A stretch of DNA of 64,000 nt from CAZCZZ01 sp964503335 (GCA_964503335.1 CAZCZZ010000009.1:21052-85051); one strand, 5' to 3'. Counted from the first letter of the stretch, positions 52,073 through 61,901 are shown. Numbers and translations are program-made. Notes: generated by a model not told the origin, from the sequence alone.

Positions 52073-54256
52073 ATGAGTCCACGATGGGGTTACATATTCG
52101 TCGCCTTGGTCACATCCGCGTGCATTTCGCAGGCGGCGTTCGATGAGTCGCACGAGACGGTGTCGGCCGTGGAGGTCGATGACGCATCGGGCTCGGCCTA
52201 CATCTGCGGCGCCACCAGCAGCAGCGTGGGCGAGGCCCCGGCGGGCGGCGGCGATGTATGGATCGCCAAGTACGGGCCCAACGGCAACCAGCTGTGGCTG
52301 GACCAGCTCGGCACTGCTTCATCGGACGGACCTTCCGGCCTCGGCGTCGATGCCTTCGGAAATGTTTACATTGGCGGCTCTACCCACACCGCCATGGAGC
52401 CGGGCGATCCGCACCTCGGCCTGACCGATGGCTGGCTCGCGAAGTACTCCCCTTCGGGACAGCTCCTCTGGTTGAACAACATCGGCGGCGCGGGCCATGA
52501 AGCCGTGCTCGACGTCGCGGCGGATGCGTTCGGCAATGTGTACATTTGCGGACACACCACGGGCAATCTCGGCCTCTCCAACGCGGGCGGCAACGATGTC
52601 TTCGTGGCCAAGTACAGCACCGCCGGGTCCCTGCTCTGGATCCGGCAGTTCGGGACGGGCGTCCAGGACTTCCCCCTCGGAATCGCGTCCGACCGGGCCG
52701 GCAATGTCGCCGTGGCTGGATATACCGAAGGCACCCTCACGGGACGCGGCACAGGTTCGCGCGACTACTGGGTCGCACGCTACGACAGCGCAGGGGCCCT
52801 GAAATGGATTCGCCAGCGCGGAACGCGCGATGCCGAAAAGGCGACGGACGTATCGTTCGCACCGAACGGCTCCATCATTGTCGCAGGCACGACCTACGGC
52901 TCCCTCGCCAGCTTCTCGCGCTCGTCCCACGCCGACGCTTGGCTTGCCAGCTACACCTCCGCCGGACGACTCAGCTGGACGCGGCAATTCGGCACACCGG
53001 AAACCGACTACCTGCATGACGTCGCCGTGAACGCATCGACCATCGTCCTCGGCGGCGGATCGTGGCAGGGGCCCGGCTTTGAGGACGCGTTCTTTGCAGA
53101 GCTGACAACGAAGGGGAAGATTCTTTCGACCACCGTATTCGGAGGCCACGAAGCGGAGGCGATCCAAGCCGTCGATTTTGACCAGGCCGGCAATCTCTAC
53201 GTCGGGCTCGAAATCACGGAGAGTTTCAGTGAAGGCCGGCTCGGCTCGGATGCCTTCCTGGTGAAACAGAACAAAGGGGGCACCGTGCAATGGATCTCCG
53301 AGATCGCGGACGACGGTGCCAATGCGAATGCGCGAGTCCTGCTGTCTGCCGCGCCTGCGCCCGCGTTTAGTTACTCCCTCACCCCATCCGACACTGACCC
53401 CGCGATTAACAACTGGAACAACCCCCATCTCGCGTATGTGAACCAGGTTCCCTCGCGCGACGGAAAGCTTGTCGTGTTTTTCCCCGGTTCCTACGCACAG
53501 ACGCGCGCGTATGCGACGCTGACAAAGCAACTCGCGGTCGAGGGCTATCACACGATCGGCCTGCAGTATCCCAATTCATTCGATGTCATTTCGCTCTGCG
53601 ACGACGTATCCGGCACGAACCCGAACTGCCAGGAACAGGTGCGCAACGAAATCCTTACGGGCCAGGACACCTCGACCTACGTCGCTGTTTCACCCGCGAA
53701 TTCCATCATCAACCGCCTCGTCAAAGCCTTGCAGTCGCTGCACGCGCAGCATCCGACGCAGGGCTGGAACGCGTGGCTCGACGGAAACAACCAGCCCGTC
53801 TGGTCGCAGATCTATTTTGCCGGCCACTCACAAGGCGGCGGTCACGCACTGTTTATCGGGAAACGATTCTCAGTCGGACGCGTGATGCTGTTCTGCGCGC
53901 CGCAAGATCAATTGCCCAACGGCACCCCCGCCCCCTGGGTCATCGCCGCCGGCGCCACGCCCCTCAGCAAACACTTCGGCTTCGGCCATGTGAACGACGA
54001 ATTCTTCCCCCGCTACTCCGCGAATTGGAACGCCATGGGCCTGCTCGCTTTTGGAAGCCAAAGCGCCGAACAATCCGTAGCCCCCTTCAGCGGCGCCCAT
54101 TTCATCGTCACTGGAGTCGCCCCCCAAGGCGGCAAAATGACCGGCGTAAAATGCCACGACAGCCCCGCCACCGACTACGCCACCCCGTTCTTGCTGAACG
54201 GCACCCCCCTCTACGGCTCCGAAGGCGTCTGGCAACACATGGTCAACGCGCCCTGA
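52073..54256 (+). CDS. Secreted SBBP-type beta-propeller fused to alpha/beta hydrolase
   Basis: 727 residues with signal peptide (MSPRWGYIFVALVTSACISQA). Residues about 25-430 hold seven or more SBBP-like blades: GNVYIGGSTHTA, GNVYICGHTTGNL, GNVAVAGYTEGTL, each followed by W(I/L)xQ(L/F)GT. The C-terminal 280 residues are an alpha/beta hydrolase resembling the BPSS1187 group, with the nucleophile in YFAGHSQGGGHALF and a late His in FSGAHFIVTG. CAGGAGGAG 6 nt before the ATG sets the start. The extracellular substrate is unknown. A diverged relic of this gene's 3' end lies at 55096-55176. Confidence 0.8.
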   Translation: MSPRWGYIFVALVTSACISQAAFDESHETVSAVEVDDASGSAYICGATSSSVGEAPAGGGDVWIAKYGPNGNQLWLDQLGTASSDGPSGLGVDAFGNVYIGGSTHTAMEPGDPHLGLTDGWLAKYSPSGQLLWLNNIGGAGHEAVLDVAADAFGNVYICGHTTGNLGLSNAGGNDVFVAKYSTAGSLLWIRQFGTGVQDFPLGIASDRAGNVAVAGYTEGTLTGRGTGSRDYWVARYDSAGALKWIRQRGTRDAEKATDVSFAPNGSIIVAGTTYGSLASFSRSSHADAWLASYTSAGRLSWTRQFGTPETDYLHDVAVNASTIVLGGGSWQGPGFEDAFFAELTTKGKILSTTVFGGHEAEAIQAVDFDQAGNLYVGLEITESFSEGRLGSDAFLVKQNKGGTVQWISEIADDGANANARVLLSAAPAPAFSYSLTPSDTDPAINNWNNPHLAYVNQVPSRDGKLVVFFPGSYAQTRAYATLTKQLAVEGYHTIGLQYPNSFDVISLCDDVSGTNPNCQEQVRNEILTGQDTSTYVAVSPANSIINRLVKALQSLHAQHPTQGWNAWLDGNNQPVWSQIYFAGHSQGGGHALFIGKRFSVGRVMLFCAPQDQLPNGTPAPWVIAAGATPLSKHFGFGHVNDEFFPRYSANWNAMGLLAFGSQSAEQSVAPFSGAHFIVTGVAPQGGKMTGVKCHDSPATDYATPFLLNGTPLYGSEGVWQHMVNAP

Positions 54257-54364
54257 TCGGCATCCATCGAACTCAGGTCTCAAGTCTCCGGTTTCAGGTT
54301 TCGCTTTCGCAGGCTTCTGCGAAGCACCTTTCCGACTCAAATCTCGCATCTCTCGTTTCGACTT

Positions 54365-54649
54365 TCAGGCTAACTGAACCTTGAGACGCTTTCCCAGAGC
54401 AAGTGCCGCCGTTTCGAGAGTCAGCAAGGTCACAGATGCATTCTCGGGGTCGAGCAATCGGTCAAGGGCCGACCTGCTCGTCTTCATGGTCTTGGCAAGT
54501 TGCGATTTGGTAATGCGGCGCGCTTCCATTTCCTTTTCGATCTGGAACGCAATGACTCTCTTAACTGCGGTCGCCTGCGCTTCCGCCAGCATGCCTTCAT
54601 CGCGAAGGAAGTCATCAAAGTTGCTGCCGATGTGTTTGTTCTTCTTCAT
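54365..54649 (-). CDS. Xre-family HTH antitoxin, HigA-like
   Basis: 94 residues. The helix-turn-helix is KSQLAKTMKTSRSALDRLLD followed by LLTLETAALALGKRL, the Xre/HigA pattern; the N-terminal half (FLRDEGMLAEAQATAVKRVI) is helical. It is second in the pair, starting one base after the toxin stop, the higBA order. It should bind and neutralise the toxin and repress the operon. No symbol is assigned because several Gp49/HigB-linked families look alike. Confidence 0.85.
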   Translation of the reverse strand: MKKNKHIGSNFDDFLRDEGMLAEAQATAVKRVIAFQIEKEMEARRITKSQLAKTMKTSRSALDRLLDPENASVTLLTLETAALALGKRLKVQLA

Positions 54650-54650
54650 G

Positions 54651-55001
54651 TCATGCCCCCCGGTACTGCCTCAATCTTGCCCTGGCCACACCCAATTCAG
54701 ACAATGGAATACGCTGACTCTTCTTGACGAAGCCGTGCAAAAGAACCATCAGCACACCATCCACGGTGAACAGCACGCGCGCAATCCCCTCCGACAGACG
54801 AATTCTGACTTCCCATAGGTTCGGTTCAAGCTTCTCGACCAATGGCATGCCCAGCGGCCAGCCATATTGAACCGTCTTGATGTCTTCCCCGATCGTCTTC
54901 TTGTGCGACATCGGCAACGACTGAAGCCACTTTCGAACCGGCTCCGCACCTGTATCCGTCCTGAAGAAGACAACCATCAACCTTGGCTCAGTAACCTTCA
55001 T
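54651..55001 (-). CDS. RelE/HigB-type toxin (phage Gp49-like family)
   Basis: 116 residues from the ATG at 55001. VVFFRTDTGAEPVRKWLQSL, KTIGEDIKTVQYGWPLGMPL, EKLEPNLWEVRIRLSEGIAR and VLFTVDGVLMVLLHGFVKKS give the Gp49-like HigB toxin pattern, a ribosome-dependent or RelE-fold mRNA interferase. The final GVARARLRQYRG is a typical basic tail. A longer start to 55037 would run into a palindromic operator candidate and is not favoured. Toxin precedes antitoxin. Confidence 0.85.
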   Translation of the reverse strand: MKVTEPRLMVVFFRTDTGAEPVRKWLQSLPMSHKKTIGEDIKTVQYGWPLGMPLVEKLEPNLWEVRIRLSEGIARVLFTVDGVLMVLLHGFVKKSQRIPLSELGVARARLRQYRGA

Positions 55002-55012
55002 CGCTGCATAAG

Positions 55013-55037
55013 GTACCATTTTTGGTACATACGTCAA
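55013..55037 (-). promoter_or_regulatory. Candidate promoter/operator of the HigBA-type pair
   Basis: Inverted repeat GTACC-ATTTTT-GGTAC (55013-55028) lies 12-27 nt upstream of the toxin ATG. On the minus strand a TTGACG -35-like word (55032-55037) precedes it, with a weak TTATGC -10-like word just after. An operator between -35 and -10 fits autorepression by the HTH antitoxin. Confidence 0.5.
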
Positions 55038-55095
55038 CTTTTCCCGCGTAGAAGTTCATGCAGATCATGACGGAGCGTCATCTCGGGAGATCCGG

Positions 55096-55176
55096 AGCCC
55101 CGCCACCCCCTTCCTCCTAAACGCCGCCCGCTACGGCTACGAAGACGTCTGGCAACACATGATCAACGCGCCCTGA
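55096..55176 (+). pseudogene. 3'-end relic of a propeller-hydrolase paralog
   Basis: Translates as ATPFLLNAARYGYEDVWQHM then INAP and stop, against ATPFLLNGTPLYGSEGVWQH then MVNAP at the end of the gene at 52073-54256. Preceding codons do not continue the match. The nucleotide divergence shows it is an old paralog remnant, not a recent copy. The toxin-antitoxin pair lies between the two 3' ends. Confidence 0.82.
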
Positions 55177-55681
55177 CCGAACGACCGCCGGGAGCGTGAA
55201 GGTGTCAGTCCGCACACTGTTCCAACTGTGAATGTTTGCACCCGTACCCTACCTAACCGTCGTTCCAACCAAATCACACGTCGATATGGACGTGAAACTG
55301 TTCGTTCTGACCCGAAAGCTCGTCGCTTTTCTCAAAGACGAGGTCGTCCCAGCCTGGGAGCTGCTCGTCCTGGCGTAGAGCAGGCTGCAGTACGAAGAAA
55401 CGAGCTCGTCCTGACGAAGAACGAAGTCGTTCCGGGACGGAGCAGCCTGTTTCTTGACGAAACGACGTCGTCCTGAGACAGGACGAGCTCGTCCTAAGGG
55501 AAAACGACCTGCTCCCGTCACGAAACGGGCTGCTCCCGAGACGGAACGAGCTGCGCGCCACACATCTCGATCAAGTCAACGATGGGAAGAACTTACGAAG
55601 GACTTCCGACTCCTAGCTACTGACAACTGATAACTGATAACTGTCTACTGATCACTGACTCCCCCCCCCCCGACTCCGTCT
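55177..55681. other. Non-coding region with 21-bp tandem array and simple repeats
   Basis: About 500 nt without a credible gene. It holds the 21-bp array (55291-55560), a CTGATAACTGATAACTG stretch (55619-55659) and a C11 homopolymer (55661-55671). The last lies just after the stop of the FG-GAP gene. Confidence 0.75.
55291..55560. repeat. Degenerate 21-bp tandem repeat array
   Basis: About twelve units of consensus roughly CGACGTCGTCCTGAGACGAAA. The words CGAGCTCGTCCTG, CGAAGTCGTTCCG, CGACGTCGTCCTG, CGAGCTCGTCCTA, CGACCTGCTCCCG, CGGGCTGCTCCCG and CGAGCTGCGCGCC are spaced 21 or 42 nt apart (one step is about 41). The 5' units are more diverged, with one 24-nt step. Units differ from each other, so it is a minisatellite, not a CRISPR. 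Confidence 0.85.
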
Positions 55682-57643
55682 TCAAATATCACGCTTACTG
55701 AAGCCGGTGGAGGAGCCGAAGATGTACCACTTGCCGAGTTGCGGGTCGTGGATGCCGATGTCGGCTTTACCGTCGCCGTCGTAGTCAGCCGGAATCGCCT
55801 TGGTGCCGCCGTACCCGAACTGCGCGGCCGTGAACCCGTTGGCGGAATCGAATCGGAACCAATTTCCGGTGCTGCTGTCGTACACGCAGAGATCGCTGCG
55901 GCCGTCGCCGTCAAAGTCCTCGCTTGCTGCGAAGGCGCCGGGATAGCCGAATTGATCGGCATGGAAACCCTCAGCGGAGCCGAACCGGTACCACCAACCG
56001 GTTGTTGTGTCGTACACCACGAGATCGGACCGACCGTCGCCATCGATGTCCCGTGGCTGTGGCACAACACCCGGATAACCGAATTGGTGCACTTCGAATC
56101 CTTCCGTGCTTTGGAAGAGGTACCACAGGCCACCCGCCGGGTCGTAGACACCGAGGTCGCCCTTCCCGTCCCCGTCGTAGTCCGCCGGAACCGGCGTGAC
56201 GCCGGGATAGCCGAACTGCTCGGTCCGCAGCGATTTTAGTCCCGAGTTGTAGATGTACCAAAGCCCACTTGCGTCATCGAAGACGGAGATGTCCGCGTTT
56301 CCGTCTCCGTCGAAGTCCGAAACGGCCGATTCCAAGCCGGGGTAGCCGAAACCGATCGACGCAAACACGTTGCTGCCTGACTGGCGCATGAACCACGTTC
56401 CGACCTTGTCTTCGAAAACCACGCGGTCCGCCATGCTGTCGCCATTGTAATCGGCCACGGGAAGCTCGGCCTCCGGATACACGATGTCGACTTTGTAGGC
56501 ATTGAAGGATGAGGCAGTCGCGAAAGTATAAGACAGGAAAGAGAAGGATTGTCCGTTCAAGGAACTCGTGCGCGAGATGAGGAATTGCTCGCCCCCCACA
56601 GCATGCAGCGGCTCAAGAGCGCGCAGGGAATCGCCGCCCGCCGGAAGGTAGCCGAGGGTGATCTGGTTGCCGTCGCCCGTAACGAACATCAAGTTCCCTT
56701 TGTTCAAGAGTATCTGGCCGATGGAGCCAAAGAGCGGGTTGGCCGGAAACTCCGTACCCGTCCCGTAGACCAGCGAGACTTGTCCGCCACGGTCGAGCAT
56801 GAAGTATTGATTCTGAAGCCCCTGGTTGACCACATAGGCGATATCGTGGCCATCCATGACGATGGAATCGAACCAGTAGAGACTGCCTTGCGCAGAAGCC
56901 GGGATGGCGAGCGGCCTCTGATAGCTCAAGTCTCCATCGGCGAACGAGTAGATACCCACCGCGTCACCGGCCTTGCCCACCATGAAAGCCTCACCCCGAT
57001 CCACCGTGTAGCCGACAATAGCTGTCATCAGCGGAAGACCGACCTGAGGTTGTTCAGCCGTCGTGAAGTATTCCGTCGTCACGCCATCCCTGAAACGAAG
57101 GATCGCGTGACGGCCATCGGAGTAGACACAGGCGGCATAGATATCGTCCCCGTCGCGCACGATCCCGCCCACATCGTAGTAGAGACTGCTTAGAGGCCAG
57201 TTACACTCCGCGTTGCCGACACCATTCGTGCCACCCCAGCAGAACATGCGAATGATGTCGCCCGCCTTCTCCCTGAAATACGCCGAGGTTCCGTCGGCCA
57301 TCTGCGCCCCGAACACAATCACGTCATCGAAGACATACAGGGACAACAGCACGCTGATGGCGGGTACGCGGGGATCGTTCTCGACCAGGATAGGCGTCGT
57401 GACCCCATCGCGCATACGATGGATCTCCTTGTCCCACGTCTTCAGGAATACATCGCCATTGCTGATAGGCGGCGCAAAGTCATAAGGAATCTCACCCGTG
57501 CCGCCGCCGCTGATCGGAAAGAAGTTATTCTCCACCACCCTCGTCTTCACCAACTTGACCGGATTCTGTGCACGCACATCACGTCCCGGCAGAACTCCAA
57601 GACAGATCAGCATCATCAGTAAAGCCCGCAACGCTCCGCGCAT
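55682..57643 (-). CDS. Secreted FG-GAP/VCBS-repeat protein
   Basis: 653 residues with signal peptide (MRGALRALLMMLICLGVLPG). Residues about 30-390 form propeller-like strands. From about 400 to the end are six units of about 41 residues of the form QFGYPG-x5-D-x-DGDG-x2-D-x-x-VYD-x5-WY, as in ADYDGDGKGDLGVYDPAGG, each with a calcium-binding DxDGDGxxD loop. Such arrays form beta-propellers in surface adhesins and integrin-like proteins. AAGGAT precedes the ATG at 57643. No enzyme motif. The last unit ends at KRDI, just before a C11 tract. Confidence 0.85.
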   Translation of the reverse strand: MRGALRALLMMLICLGVLPGRDVRAQNPVKLVKTRVVENNFFPISGGGTGEIPYDFAPPISNGDVFLKTWDKEIHRMRDGVTTPILVENDPRVPAISVLLSLYVFDDVIVFGAQMADGTSAYFREKAGDIIRMFCWGGTNGVGNAECNWPLSSLYYDVGGIVRDGDDIYAACVYSDGRHAILRFRDGVTTEYFTTAEQPQVGLPLMTAIVGYTVDRGEAFMVGKAGDAVGIYSFADGDLSYQRPLAIPASAQGSLYWFDSIVMDGHDIAYVVNQGLQNQYFMLDRGGQVSLVYGTGTEFPANPLFGSIGQILLNKGNLMFVTGDGNQITLGYLPAGGDSLRALEPLHAVGGEQFLISRTSSLNGQSFSFLSYTFATASSFNAYKVDIVYPEAELPVADYNGDSMADRVVFEDKVGTWFMRQSGSNVFASIGFGYPGLESAVSDFDGDGNADISVFDDASGLWYIYNSGLKSLRTEQFGYPGVTPVPADYDGDGKGDLGVYDPAGGLWYLFQSTEGFEVHQFGYPGVVPQPRDIDGDGRSDLVVYDTTTGWWYRFGSAEGFHADQFGYPGAFAASEDFDGDGRSDLCVYDSSTGNWFRFDSANGFTAAQFGYGGTKAIPADYDGDGKADIGIHDPQLGKWYIFGSSTGFSKRDI

Positions 57644-57714
57644 ACTCCCGATCCTTCCTATGATTAGTTTGCCACGGGCGCAGAATCAGGGGAAGCGTTT
57701 CTGCGATGATTCCG

Positions 57715-58455
57715 TCATCCGTCGGTCTTCGCGCGCCTGCGTCTCCCGCGGAAGGGCGCTATGACGACGTTTTGGAGGACCGTGTCGGGAGGAAGCTTCA
57801 GCATATATTCGATGAGCGATGCTACGCGCTCCGGTGGAAGCGAGAAGTCGGGGGCGGCGATGGGGCCGTTTTGGTCCCAGAGCGGGGTTTGGATCGCGTC
57901 GGGGAGCAGGAGCAGGACTTTTACGTTGTGCTTGGCGACTTCCATGGCGAGCGACTCGGTCAAGCCGACGACACCAAATTTTGACGCGCAGTACACGGAG
58001 TCAAGAGCCCGCGCAGTACGGCCCGAGGTGGAGGCGATGTTGATGACGCGACCGGCTTTCTGCTTCACCATCACGTTCACGACGGCACGGTCGACGAGGA
58101 ATGTTCCCTTGAGGTTGATATCGATGACCTCGTCGCACTCCTGCTTTGTGAGGTCGTGCAACATCTTCGGGCCGCTGTCCTTTGCGCGCAGCACACCGGC
58201 GGAGTGGACCAGGGCATCGATGCGACCAAAGGCTTCCACGGTCTTGTCCACCATGGCCTGAACCGATGCCTCATCGCGAACGTCCACCCGGAGTCCCAGC
58301 TTCGGCACATCGCCCAGTTCGGCCAGCACAGCCTGCACGGACGCCTCGTTGATGTCCGCCGCCACAATCTTCGCGCCAGCCTGCGCCAACAGAATCGCCG
58401 TGGCCTTGCCGATGCCACTCGCCGCGCCCGTAATCAGTACAACTTCGTCTTTCAT
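57715..58455 (-). CDS. Short-chain dehydrogenase/reductase, paralog 1
   Basis: 246 residues. Rossmann motif LITGAASGIGKATAILLA, NADP/NAD-binding Asp after strand 2 (AADINEASV), NAG-equivalent SAGVLRAKDS, catalytic Ser in NIASTSGRTA and YCASK. Classical SDR; substrate cannot be told. AAGGAA lies 5 nt before the ATG at 58455. It follows a related SDR gene; the 68-nt space between them is filled by a dispersed hairpin. The C-terminal basic tail (RGRRRRAKTDG) is unusual. Confidence 0.9.
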   Translation of the reverse strand: MKDEVVLITGAASGIGKATAILLAQAGAKIVAADINEASVQAVLAELGDVPKLGLRVDVRDEASVQAMVDKTVEAFGRIDALVHSAGVLRAKDSGPKMLHDLTKQECDEVIDINLKGTFLVDRAVVNVMVKQKAGRVINIASTSGRTARALDSVYCASKFGVVGLTESLAMEVAKHNVKVLLLLPDAIQTPLWDQNGPIAAPDFSLPPERVASLIEYMLKLPPDTVLQNVVIAPFRGRRRRAKTDG

Positions 58456-58468
58456 AAGTTCCTTGTGT

Positions 58469-58528
58469 GGTAGGGCGAACCCTCCGGGTGAGCCGGTCTT
58501 GCGGCTCAGCGGGACGCTTCGCCCTACC
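58469..58528. repeat. GGTAGGGCG hairpin repeat, copy 2
   Basis: Begins GGTAGGGCGAACCCTCCGGG and ends GACGCTTCGCCCTACC, matching 14379-14452 apart from the loop. It almost exactly fills the gap between the two SDR genes and overlaps the stop of the upstream one. Confidence 0.85.
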
Positions 58529-59264
58529 CTAGCTGCCAACCTCCGAATGGTGCGATGACAGGGTCCACGTACAGCGTGTCATCCGGTGATAGCACCATGT
58601 CCGCAATCAAGACCGCCACTGTCGCGGGCTTCATCATGCCGTCGGGTGTGATGCCACCGGTGATACTCATCATCGGCGTTTCCGTCACATCGGGGAAAAC
58701 GACTTCTACGCGGATGCCGTGCTCGCGCAGGTCCTGCTCCAGGACTTCGGAGAATCCGACGATCGCGCGCTTCGATGCCGCATACGCCGCGGCCATGGGC
58801 AACCCGTAGCGACCGCCACGCGCTGAGGAGACATTGATGATCGTCCCACCGCCATGCTCCGTCATCGCGGGAATCACGGCTTTGTTGCTGTAGATGATGC
58901 CCTTGAGGTTGATGCCCATGACTTCATCCCAGTCCTCCACCGGCATCTGCGCCACGGAGAAGGGAAGATTCCGCGCCTTGGCGTGGGATCCCCCGCTCGC
59001 CGCACAGGCGACGAGGCTGTCGATTCGACCAAACTTCGCGCTCGTCTCGTCGGCCATCCGCTTCATGTCCGACTCGCTGCTGACATCGAGGGACAGACCC
59101 TCGACCCGACCCAGCGGACGCAGTTCGGCGAGCGCTTTATGCAGTCGCTCCTCATTCCGTCCCAGCACCATGACACGGGCCCCGCGCTTCAACATCTCGC
59201 GCGCCGTGGCGAGACCGATGCCGCTCGTGCCGCCAGTGATGATGCATACGTGGTTCTCGAACAT
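58524..59264 (-). CDS. Short-chain dehydrogenase/reductase, paralog 2
   Basis: 246 residues. IITGGTSGIGLATAREML (cofactor loop), VLGRNEERL with a basic residue after strand 2 suggesting NADPH, catalytic Ser in NVSSARGGRYG and YAASKRAIVGF. Classical SDR. Its last codons are overlapped by the GGTAGGGCG hairpin, so the C-terminal GGWQLG is partly repeat-adjacent. The ATG at 59264 excludes an upstream frame that runs through another hairpin. Substrate unknown; similar C-termini (DP/NV-VIAPF) show it is a paralog of the next gene. Confidence 0.9.
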   Translation of the reverse strand: MFENHVCIITGGTSGIGLATAREMLKRGARVMVLGRNEERLHKALAELRPLGRVEGLSLDVSSESDMKRMADETSAKFGRIDSLVACAASGGSHAKARNLPFSVAQMPVEDWDEVMGINLKGIIYSNKAVIPAMTEHGGGTIINVSSARGGRYGLPMAAAYAASKRAIVGFSEVLEQDLREHGIRVEVVFPDVTETPMMSITGGITPDGMMKPATVAVLIADMVLSPDDTLYVDPVIAPFGGWQLG

Positions 59265-59277
59265 GGCGGCGAGTGTA

Positions 59278-59340
59278 GTGGTAGGGCGCTTTCGATGAAA
59301 GCGCCGAAAGCCCGGCGGCTTCATCGAAGCCGCCCTACCA
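59278..59340. repeat. GGTAGGGCG...CGCCCTACC hairpin repeat, related copy
   Basis: Shares the GGTAGGGCG and GCCCTACC ends with the copies at 14379 and 58469 but has a different interior (inverted GGCTTCATCGAAGCC and GCTTTCGATGAAAGC palindromes). Confidence 0.75.
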
Positions 59341-59346
59341 AAGCAA

Positions 59347-59372
59347 GACGCCCCGGGTTTCCCCGGGGCGTC
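59347..59372 (-). terminator. Terminator-like hairpin after ahcY
   Basis: GACGCCCCGGG-TTTC-CCCGGGGCGTC, a perfect 11-bp GC stem, starts 22 nt past the ahcY stop. On the minus strand it is followed by TTGCTTTGG, a weak T-rich tail. Confidence 0.75.
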
Positions 59373-59393
59373 GTCGTTCGATAGGAATACGAC

Positions 59394-60830
<1,437 letters not shown>

Positions 60831-60855
60831 GTTCATTGTTCCTTATCGTTTCGCT

Positions 60856-61767
60856 CTACTGCTTTATTCCCACCGCCAACAAAAGTTTAAATTCCTTCAT
60901 TCCGCCATCGATCAGTTCCGTCACCGCGAGCTTCATGCCCGCGGCCTTGATCCATCCCGCAAGCTCTTCCGCGTCGAAACCCAGCCATTGGTCCGCCAGC
61001 TGGTCCCGCACCCACTCCTGGTCGTGCCGGGACAGATCGAGGATCACGAGCTGTCCCCCCGTCTTCACAATCCGCGCCGCCTCGAGCACCGCAGCCTCCG
61101 GTCGTGCCGCGTGATGCAGGGCCTGACTCAAGAACGCCGCGTCCACCGATTTGTCGCCGAGCGGCAGCTTTTCGAGATCGCCCTCCGCAACCTCCACGCG
61201 GGCGGCGACGCCACAACGCTGCGCCTCGCGCCGCACTTCCTTCAACATCGCGGGCGATTGATCTACGGCGATCACCTTGTCCGCAAACCGCGCGAGCAAG
61301 AGCGTCAGCGCCCCCTCACCCGATCCGATGTCCGCCACCTTGCGTCCTGCAAATCCAGCGGCCAGTGCCGCTGCAAGCGCCTGCCAGCCGCCACCGGGCT
61401 GGGTCAAGACGCTGTACTGTCCAGCCACCTTGTCAAAAAACTCACGACTCCGCCTGCGTCTCTGATCCAGCGCCTGTCGCACCGCATTCGCGTCCTGCTT
61501 AGCCGTCGGCAGGTCGCGCAGCCGCTCCTCGAGCAGGCCGCCAAACTGTTCGTCGGACAGTGCGTCGCCCTTACGGTAATAGACCGACGTCCCGTCGCGC
61601 CGCGTATCCACCAACCCCGCATCGCGCAGCGGCTTCAAGTGCCGGCTGACCGTGGACTGCGGCAGCTTCATCACCGACACCAGCTCGGCGACCGAAAGTT
61701 CTGCCTGCATGATCGCGTGCAGGATGCGAAGCCTTACCTCGTCCGCGAGCGCTTTAAAGATGTCCAA
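60856..61767 (-). CDS. ArsR-type regulator fused to SAM/SAH-binding methyltransferase domain (SahR-like)
   Basis: 303 residues. Residues 1-85 are an ArsR winged helix (MDIFKALADEVRLRILHAIM; LPQSTVSRHLKPLRDAGLVD is the recognition helix region) without the metal-binding ELCVCDL motif. Residues 110-303 are a class I methyltransferase fold with motif I VADIGSGEGALTLLLA. Proteins with this layout beside ahcY are known as SahR, SAH-responsive repressors of the methionine cycle, in Proteobacteria. The start codon is TTG at 61767, chosen because the protein begins exactly like other ArsR proteins. A GATCC-free inverted repeat ATCCG-N6-CGGAT lies just upstream. Confidence 0.85.
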   Translation of the reverse strand: MDIFKALADEVRLRILHAIMQAELSVAELVSVMKLPQSTVSRHLKPLRDAGLVDTRRDGTSVYYRKGDALSDEQFGGLLEERLRDLPTAKQDANAVRQALDQRRRRSREFFDKVAGQYSVLTQPGGGWQALAAALAAGFAGRKVADIGSGEGALTLLLARFADKVIAVDQSPAMLKEVRREAQRCGVAARVEVAEGDLEKLPLGDKSVDAAFLSQALHHAARPEAAVLEAARIVKTGGQLVILDLSRHDQEWVRDQLADQWLGFDAEELAGWIKAAGMKLAVTELIDGGMKEFKLLLAVGIKQ

Positions 61768-61788
61768 AGGTTCGGTCAGAGTCTATCC

Positions 61789-61804
61789 ATCCGTTTGTGC
61801 GGAT
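61789..61804. promoter_or_regulatory. Candidate SahR-like operator
   Basis: ATCCG-TTTGTG-CGGAT, a 5-bp inverted repeat with 6-nt spacer, 22 nt upstream of the regulator's start. On the minus strand an AT-rich TATATTCTTTTATCC segment adjoins it and could contain the promoter. Position and symmetry suit autoregulation. Confidence 0.45.
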
Positions 61805-61901
61805 AAAAGAATATATCAGCCTCCCCGCCTTGCAAGTGGAAATCTTCGGCACCTGCTGGGGCACGCTTGCGCTCCGACCGTGAACCCGCTTCAATGGCGT
61901 C

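Noticed and set aside
55291..55560. CRISPR array
   Set aside because: The units are contiguous 21-bp repeats that vary throughout. There are no constant repeats separated by unique spacers and no cas genes.
60831..60855. SAH riboswitch in front of ahcY
   Set aside because: Only 25 nt separate the two genes, too short for the aptamer. Regulation by the SahR-like protein is more likely.
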